The notes below the pieces were generated by a model that was not told the origin of the DNA, made no database searches, and saw only the letters and a program-made list of their open reading frames with translations. A stretch of DNA of 64,000 bases from Syngnathus acus (Eukaryota; Chordata; Actinopteri; Syngnathiformes; Syngnathidae). The position numbers and the translations under genes were made by a program. The stretch lies in the NCBI RefSeq assembly GCF_901709675.1, contig NC_051089.1:4752476-4816475 (forward strand), in the 5' to 3' direction. Below, piece by piece: positions 57,211-64,000 of the stretch. The stretch's first letter is position 1. Each line of letters starts with the position of its first letter.

Positions 57211-60200
57211 CGTTTATGCCGGCATACAGCACACCAAAAATGATGGACTGAATATGTTTCAAGGGACTATGCCCCCCCACCCTCATCCTACAAAGGGCCA
57301 ATCCATCTTGCTTAGAGAGGCAATCTTAGGTGCAGTATATAAACTAATATTTGTGTATAACCTCAGTCAGACAATACAAATGATGGGATGATTTTTCATC
57401 TCCTTATGCATACAGGGAAATATGAAAAATGGAGCTTTAGGAATATTTGCGGGGTCTGCGAGGCGGCTGGCTGGGCCGTCGAGTGCCCTGGGCCACGCTC
57501 CTCGCCACCGACTGAAGAGTGATGAGAATATTATACCCATCTGTTTCCCTTCGCCCACCCCGCCGTCCCCATTCGCAATGCTCTTTCATTCGTGCCACGT
57601 TAATTCACAGCGAGAGGGCGGAAGAGAGGCGGAGACGGTGAACGGACGGGGTCGCCTCGCTGCCTCAATCCGGCCATGCACAAACCGATGAGTCTTTTAC
57701 AACAACAAAGTACAATATGAAGAAAAGTAACCTTATAGCGCCCTATGACATGTAAAAGTTGGATTTTATTAAAAAGTTGTCTTTTTTTAAGATTAATGTA
57801 TTTGGAAAATTTTAGATGTGCCTCGATTCCATAGCGTGATCATGCGTCCAAATTTTGGCTGGTTTTGGGGTAACAGGTTAATTTCTAACTTAGTAGGACC
57901 CAATGCAAATCTGTTCATGTAAAACAAGATAAAGTGAGTTTAATCTATACAATTCTGCACAAACAAATTCGCTGTGGCTAAAAATGGATGTGAAAACAAA
58001 CAAAAAAAAATGCCCCAGTGTCTCTGGGAAAACTGCTGAATCTCACAGAATCCAGCCATCAAGAGCAATCGCCGCTCCCTGTCTCCCCTCTGACAATGAG
58101 CTGGTGACATTTAGCCCCCACGCTCCCCTCTCCATCTCCTTGCAGTTTTTTATTTTTTATTTTTAGTTTATTGCATCGGAGCCTCCCGTGTTTTCCCTGC
58201 AAAACCTTTCTTTGCTCTCGATATTTCTGCATTATGTGCCTCTGCCCTCTGCCTCTCAATGTCTTTTCTCCCCCGCCCGCCACCACCTCGCACATTTTAT
58301 TTCATTTTCCGCCCCTGTGTTTTTTTTTTTTTCCTTTTGCATCTCCCGTCCGTATTTGCTCCTCCCCTCACTTGTCCATGATAAATCAGAGGTGTGAGCG
58401 GCGGGCAGCGAGCAGTCGCGAGGCATCCGTGGCGCGGCTGATGAGATAAGTGGTGCTCATCTCTCTGCCCCGTATGGAGATTTATTGAGCCGGCATAGGC
58501 GACATGCTAGCCATCACTCTCTCTTGGCCAAATAGACTCCACCGCCCGCATGTGTTTATTCTTATTGCGAGGGGGGGCTGGAGGAGCCCCCGGAGGCCTT
58601 GGTCGCCTCAGAGGAAGCCTGCGGATCATCGCCTTCTATTAGATCACCTAAAACAAGCCTCAGCATTGTGACACTGATGGTCCAATTTCTCTCCATCTCT
58701 GAGGAGCACATAGGCATATGTAATAAGGTTATGGTGGATAGTGGCTCCTCACATGCATGTGTCATCGCTCTTGCTTGTTTTTAAGGCTCCTGCTGGAGCA
58801 TTTCTGAATATTGACACGACTGTGCAATAGAAAAGGCCACCACAATGGCTCCAAGGACCTTTTTTTTTCCATATCTTTGTTCGCGCTCTTAGTAAAGATC
58901 TGCTGATGACGACAAGACTTCCAGACGACCACATTAACTACGGCCTTGTTTGTGTCAGAGAGCTACAGGCCTGTTGTGACACCTCCTCCTAGATGGCTCC
59001 CCTCCATCCCCAGAGTCGCCCTAAAACATCCACTCCATTCACCCGACAAGTTCTTCACAAATTGCTTTTACCCTCTTCACCCTCGAGCCGGTGTCCGTAT
59101 GAACACAAACTAGGGATCGTGGGGAGGGTGGAGAGTTTGGTGGGTGAGAGTGGAGGTTCGTTCTTGAGCGCTCAGGTTGTATTTAATCATAGCTGGCCAG
59201 ATGAGGAGGCTTTTCTCTTTATGAAAGGTATTAGAGGAGCCTTGTGTTTTCTCTCAGCTTTACACTCTGCAACCCCCTCCCACACACACACGTGCAGTTC
59301 TTTTCCCACCTGACCTCTTTTATCCTGGAATTTGATAAAGTCATCCATCCGCTCTCCATCACCTCTCTGGTGGGTCTCCCCTCCGTCCTGCTAGTATTAG
59401 TCATTCATTCTGCCCGGCAGGTCCGATCGGATCGTGGGATTTCCAGGGACGAAGGAGCATCAAATGCTCCTTTTCCTCATTGAACTTTGAGATGGGGGGG
59501 AGAAGCGGGATGGGTTAGTTCTTTTGCCATACATTGTCAAAACACACTTGGATAGCGCACTCCTGACAGAATATGTTGCCGACTTCCTCCCGCTTGGGTT
59601 GAACTCTACTACTTCTGCTTAAGGGCCTTATTGCCTTTGATCTAGCTAAAGGAAATGCGGGGAAGCATCGGGAGAGTGAGAGAGTTACAAGGCCTTTCAA
59701 CATGGAGGATGCTCGCCATTCTGCTTCATGTTTGCACTCCCGGGAGCTCCGCCCATACTTCACTTGCAATGCAACCGGCAGACACGTTGGTCATTAAGTA
59801 GACTGACAGTGATTGTGTGGCCGCGAGAGCACGGGCGGCCCCGCCAACGCCTCCTTTGAAATGCACATCAGTTTATAGATCTTGTGTGGCTTGGACAGAA
59901 TGAACAGAAAATGCTAGAAGTGAAGGCGATCGATGATTGACATCTTAGCTTGGTTGTTGCGTCTTTCTTCTTATTCTGTTATTTGTCTTTTGTTTACGGT
60001 CACTCCTGCCGCTACAAGAATATTAAGAAGTTTAACTAGTGTACAATGGATCTAAAATCAAGGTGGGGGAACAGGACAGTATTTGCAAAACAATACGTGA
60101 ACTATAGCATGAAGTTTTAGCACTAGCAGCTAACGTTAGCAGTCAGCTTCCTATGTGACTTTTCCAATTTTCAGGTTCCACTGTACCTTTGTCCATTTCA

Positions 60201-60239
60201 AGAATGTATTTCCCACATTTTAACCGCATTCGTGCACAA

Positions 60240-60423
60240 ACTGCAAGCAGTCAAATTTAGCCTGGCCCTCCTTTGTAGTGCCGCTAAGGGGCGAGAAGCA
60301 GTCATTATGAATTATCCTTAATTACAGCCATTTCCTAAACTAATAAAGCTGCTCAGTATTTACTGCAAAGGTTAGTTTAGCCTGCATGAATAAAAATCAC
60401 AGAGCGGGTGTGCATCTGTCTCG

Positions 60424-60454
<31 letters not shown>

Positions 60455-60760
60455 CGCAGGTAGGTGTGCCCGCTCATGCATTCAAGCATACCTGCTGGTG
60501 ATCTGTGAGCACAGAGCACAAGAGAGCCGGCTGGCAGCGCCCACAGTCCCATTAATTTGGTGTGGGCTCCCTATCAGCAGCCACAGATGCCTATAGACAC
60601 TTAAATGAGTCTCCAGTGAGCACTGGGCCATCTCAGGCAGCCAGCTTGGGCCTAATGGGCTGGAAAGCCGGCGTATGTGACGGCAGGAGATGAGGGCCTT
60701 ATTTACACAGGCAGACATTAGTAGAGGGACGCTGATTCACTGATTAACACGTCAGCTTCC
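60240..60760. promoter_or_regulatory. Candidate enhancer-like element, intron 8, split by a TG microsatellite
   Basis: The left part has gtcattatgaattatcctt and aattacagcc. After the (TG)n run, the right part has cccattaatttggtg, ctatcagcagccacag, gggcctaatgggc and ctgattaacacgtcag. It is free of other repeats and without coding signal. Confidence 0.4.
60428..60455. repeat. (TG)n microsatellite
   Basis: About 13 uninterrupted TG units ending in cgcagg. It interrupts a candidate regulatory block (60240-60760). Confidence 0.9.
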
Positions 60761-61249
60761 TCTTGTCGTAACCACCCCGCCTCCGTCTTCCTCGTTCCTC
60801 CTGTATTTCTTCAAATCCCTCTACTCTGCTATGGGCCAGACCAAAAATCCATCCAACCCTTTTCCTGTTCGCTAGGGGGTACCAGACAAAAATCAGGTTA
60901 CAGCTTGGACTGATCACAGCCGTTAGCCTCTTTACAGTTTAGTTAAGTTCACCATGGTACGGTTTGATCATTTACTCTGGTAGACGCCTCATCTCAATTT
61001 GCCCCCATAGTCAAGAAAACAAAACATTATAGTTCATTGACCATATCGTTCATACCGGAACACACAAATGTTGACTAGTGAGCCTCTTTGAATTCTGTTG
61101 CTAATCAAAACAGCAGCACCTAAACAGTTGAATATGACTTAAAAGAATCTGGGGACATTTTGATAACATTATTAGTAATAATAATAGGTCAGCGTTGTAT
61201 ACCACGTTGTAAGTGATCCAAAGTTGCTATAAAATGAATCTGAAAATTC

Positions 61250-61412
61250 AAAACAATGGTGAGTCTTCCATATTAACATGTTTCGGAATGATGGAGGAAG
61301 CCAGATTAATGGACACACAAGCACAGATCATTTTTTTCACACAGAAAACCCAGATCCAGAATTCGAACTCTAAATCTAGAAAAGTGGGGCCGACATGCTA
61401 ACCACTAAGGTC
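61250..61412 (-). mobile_element. tRNA-derived SINE head with A- and B-box-like motifs
   Basis: On the minus strand, TGGTTAGCATG (61394-61404) resembles a tRNA A box and AGTTCGAATTC (61359-61369) a B box, about 25 bases apart. Downstream come gggttttctgtgtg, ggcttcctccatcattccg, aaacatgttaatatggaag and actcaccattg. These follow, with substitutions, the order of the SINE body at 16813-17150. The copy is old and stops before the CATC tail. Confidence 0.6.
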
Positions 61413-61859
61413 CAAACTAATGCACCTCAACAACAGACACAAGGGCACACTGAAACACACACATATGTACACAAACTATCTAGGCCAGGCTTCTGCGTCT
61501 CGGAGAAAGCTTGTGAGTGATAGCCCCTGTGGAAAGATAATGCTTCTCGTGCCGCGTCGAGTCAGGCGCTGATGGAAGGAGATGACTTTTTGAATGGTTA
61601 AGTGGGTAAACGTGGGATCACGAGCCCATTCGGCTCGCTCGCCTTCAAACCCCTGAACCTTCACCGCCTCCTGACTACACCGCCACCGCCTTGCTATCGA
61701 CGGGGATTGTTTATTGAAAAAAAAAAGCACAGCAACGCCCGGGTGATAAGAGATGTGCGGTTAATGCCATGATTTGTGTCAGTCACGCCACACAATTTGT
61801 TACAATCGCGGTACTTATCGCAATATAATATGTTTATTCTGGTCAATTAAGTTGCACAG

Positions 61860-62060
61860 GGGGGGAAGGTGACCGCATTTCAAGGTGTCACATTCGAGAG
61901 GAGACGGGGGGGGGCGATGGCCCGATCCGAGGAAATGGAACTAATCCAATTGTGCCGTCTCCACAGCTTCATCCGCCGCCATCTCGAGCTGATTGTATTG
62001 TGTGAGGAGAAATAGTGAGCATTGCACACAGGTACCGAGGTGATGCTAATGTCTTTGGGC
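61860..62060. promoter_or_regulatory. Candidate regulatory block, intron 8
   Basis: Short mixed block with a G-run, ggaactaatccaattgtgcc, cgccgccatctcgagc and ggtgatgctaatgtc. Low confidence; composition only. Confidence 0.25.
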
Positions 62061-64000
62061 CAGGCCCTCGTTCAAGTCCAATTCTTGTGACCTTGGATGA
62101 TTTTCTGAACAAAAACTCTTGTGGCTAGTTTTCCTCTAAGAGTTCGATCTGCAAAGACAAAAACAAGTTTCATACTTTCTTAGTTTCAGTTAATCCAATA
62201 ATGGAACTTCTAAATTAGGACGCGCCAAAAAGTGGGACATGACGCTCCACAAAAATAGGGTCAGACCTTGTGTACTTACATCAAATTCCACCGCACAAGT
62301 TTGATATTCGATGCTTTAACTAGTAGCTTTTTGTGGCATCCACACCACCACCCTGATCAACTACAGTCACCCAAGCTCCCCAATCTGAACCACGATAAAC
62401 CCAATTGAACCGCGCCTTCGTAGTGGCACGGACATTCTCACACAGCGTGAGAGCGAACATAAAATCGAGGCAGGCAGCACAGTCAGGGCGTGTAGCAAAC
62501 CAGTGCTTCCATCGATTTGAGAAGGTTCATTAGGTAAGTGCTGACATCACAGATTGATGTCTCTTTAAAGCAGTGCCTGCCCAGCAGCTGACAAGGAAAA
62601 TCAGCACTATTGAGTCCCTTAGTGGTAGTTCCGCGCCAGTGTGTATGCCACTATGCGTCTGTGCGCATATATTTGAGTAATGTCACTGAGCACATGTGCT
62701 CCAATAAAGTCAACATGCGTGTGGCAGCATTTGCCGCTCCTGATGAGTTTGTGGATATTTTTGCTTCCCTTCATCGCCACACTAAGTAGCCAAGTCTTTG
62801 TGCGGAGGTGTTCAGCAGCAGTGTTCCTCGTTACGCACTCAGCCATGCGGTTAAGGAGCCTGTCAAGCTGCTGCTGCTGCTTTTCCAACATTGATCCAGG
62901 CTTCCACCTATCTGTTCGACATCACAATCAGGAAGTGATAAACAATTTTTCGCAGAATTATTCATATCCAAGCCAGGCCACCTGCATTGAATAGAATTGG
63001 CTAAAGTTGGTAAGGTTAGTGATTAGCAGTGCAGCGACTAATCAATCAAATAATTGATCAATATTTTGGATAATCGACTTGTACTTGTCGATGGATTGAC
63101 GGTGTTGCTAGTGTCTGACGTGTTGATGGAAGTAATATTAGGGCACGGTCGTTGCTATTGATCAGTGCGAGAGCATGATTGGACAGTCTATCAAACAGGC
63201 TACAGTGACCCAAAACAAACCCAAGGAGTTATTAAAAGCTAAATATGAATGCAAAATGTATCCCACTTTCTAAGAGCGAAATGCAAAAAAAAGAAGTGTT
63301 TGGATTGTGAGCCACCGAAGGCAGTCAAACCCTCGCGGGCTGCCTCCACCGCCACAGGGCATATCCCCATTGGCTGCCTCTAGGAGATTAAAGAGAATAA
63401 TTGCCAGCTGATTGGCTGTTGAATTTTTCATGGAACCTTTGCCGCACGGGCGGAGTTAGGGCCGCCACAAGTCTGATACGATATAGCTGCACTTTTACTT
63501 GTGTTTAGATCAGCTAAAAAGTTTCATCAATAGCACTCGATTGGGCGAAGTTGACAGTCACGCGCCTACAGACGCTAATCTCTATAAGTGACCTGCTTCC
63601 TCTTCTGAGATTTTTTGTGTGTCTTTAGTGTGTTTGTAATAAGGTGTGCGTTGTGTGATGGTTACGCCACACGTCTCCTCCGCGGTTCCACTTGAGAGGT
63701 CCGGGAGGCGGTGAGCTTCTCATGGTTGTCACATTGAGGTGGGAGAGCAATCATTTCCTTGGACAACAGTCCCGTCCTCATCGCTGCTTCCCGCCTGCTC
63801 GGATTAGTTCCTCCCTTGGAGAGAATATTTGCATCTAAAATATTCGTACCTTTGTTGTACTCTTCCCCCTCCTGTCAGATCTTTGCACATTGTATTAATG
63901 TGGTGGCACTTTACAAAACTAGTGTATTTTGTGAGATGCTAATTTTGTTTTTATATTTGTTTTACAATATACGACCCAAAAAAGTTAATGCTTTGAGGGC

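Larger units (their letters stand above)
25697..64000 (+). other. fto intron 8 (5' 38.3 kb, continues beyond the window)
   Basis: Everything after exon 8 is read as intron 8, which is also by far the largest intron in mammals. No open frame here resembles a known protein apart from a LINE fragment at 34.4 kb. Repeat-poor, mixed-composition blocks alternate with AT-rich filler. The best candidate regulatory blocks are listed separately. Weaker ones, not listed, are near 28360-28850, 36050-36290, 41640-41990, 44450-45010, 45960-46270, 51900-52420, 57420-57680, 58000-58460, 59600-59880, 62540-62920 and 63300-63840. The last fto exon was not found. Confidence 0.7.

Overview
The window looks like nuclear genomic DNA of a teleost fish. 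It has spliced vertebrate-type exons with GT/AG borders, long introns, (TG)n and tetranucleotide microsatellites, a fish-type tRNA-derived SINE ending in a GGAT-type tail, and an L2/CR1-like LINE fragment. It holds one recognisable protein-coding gene, on the plus strand: the middle and most of the 3' part of fto, the 2-oxoglutarate/Fe(II)-dependent N6-methyladenosine RNA demethylase. Species cannot be fixed from the sequence alone.

Layout: positions 1-140 are the end of the intron before exon 2. Seven coding exons follow, numbered by homology with the nine-exon mammalian gene as I remember it: exon 2 (141-218), 3 (386-1385), 4 (3300-3422), 5 (5973-6052), 6 (6263-6406), 7 (12196-12315) and 8 (25572-25696). 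All reading phases join cleanly into 556 complete codons plus two bases. The Fe(II) triad is intact (H and D in exon 3, H in exon 5), and so are the arginines that contact 2-oxoglutarate. The start exon lies upstream. I did not find the last exon, which should encode the final ~50 residues, so it probably lies beyond position 64000. Exon 3 carries an acidic, serine-rich insertion built from a degenerate 30-bp in-frame tandem repeat that I do not recall from mammalian FTO.

From 12.3 kb on, the window is almost entirely intron: intron 7 (13.3 kb) and intron 8 (at least 38.3 kb). In vertebrates the introns of FTO house long-range enhancers of the neighbouring IRX3/IRX5 genes. Many repeat-poor blocks here look like developmental conserved non-coding elements: mixed-composition, CpG-retaining sequence dotted with TAAT-type homeodomain cores, E-boxes and forkhead-like sites. 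That resemblance is an inference; no alignment was possible. I list the strongest candidates with low to moderate confidence.

Repeats: one SINE with a (CATC)n tail plus several decayed fragments of the same family, a second SINE copy retaining both RNA polymerase III box-like motifs, a broken LINE reverse-transcriptase fragment, a teleost interspersed-repeat fragment at 5.7 kb, two AT-rich local duplications, a degenerate CAAGTC-type minisatellite at 45.1-45.7 kb, and simple repeats. I saw no tRNA, rRNA or CRISPR array and no second protein-coding gene. Most open frames in the introns look like chance. I found no evidence of a new multi-gene system; the most unusual protein-level feature is the exon-3 repeat insertion.
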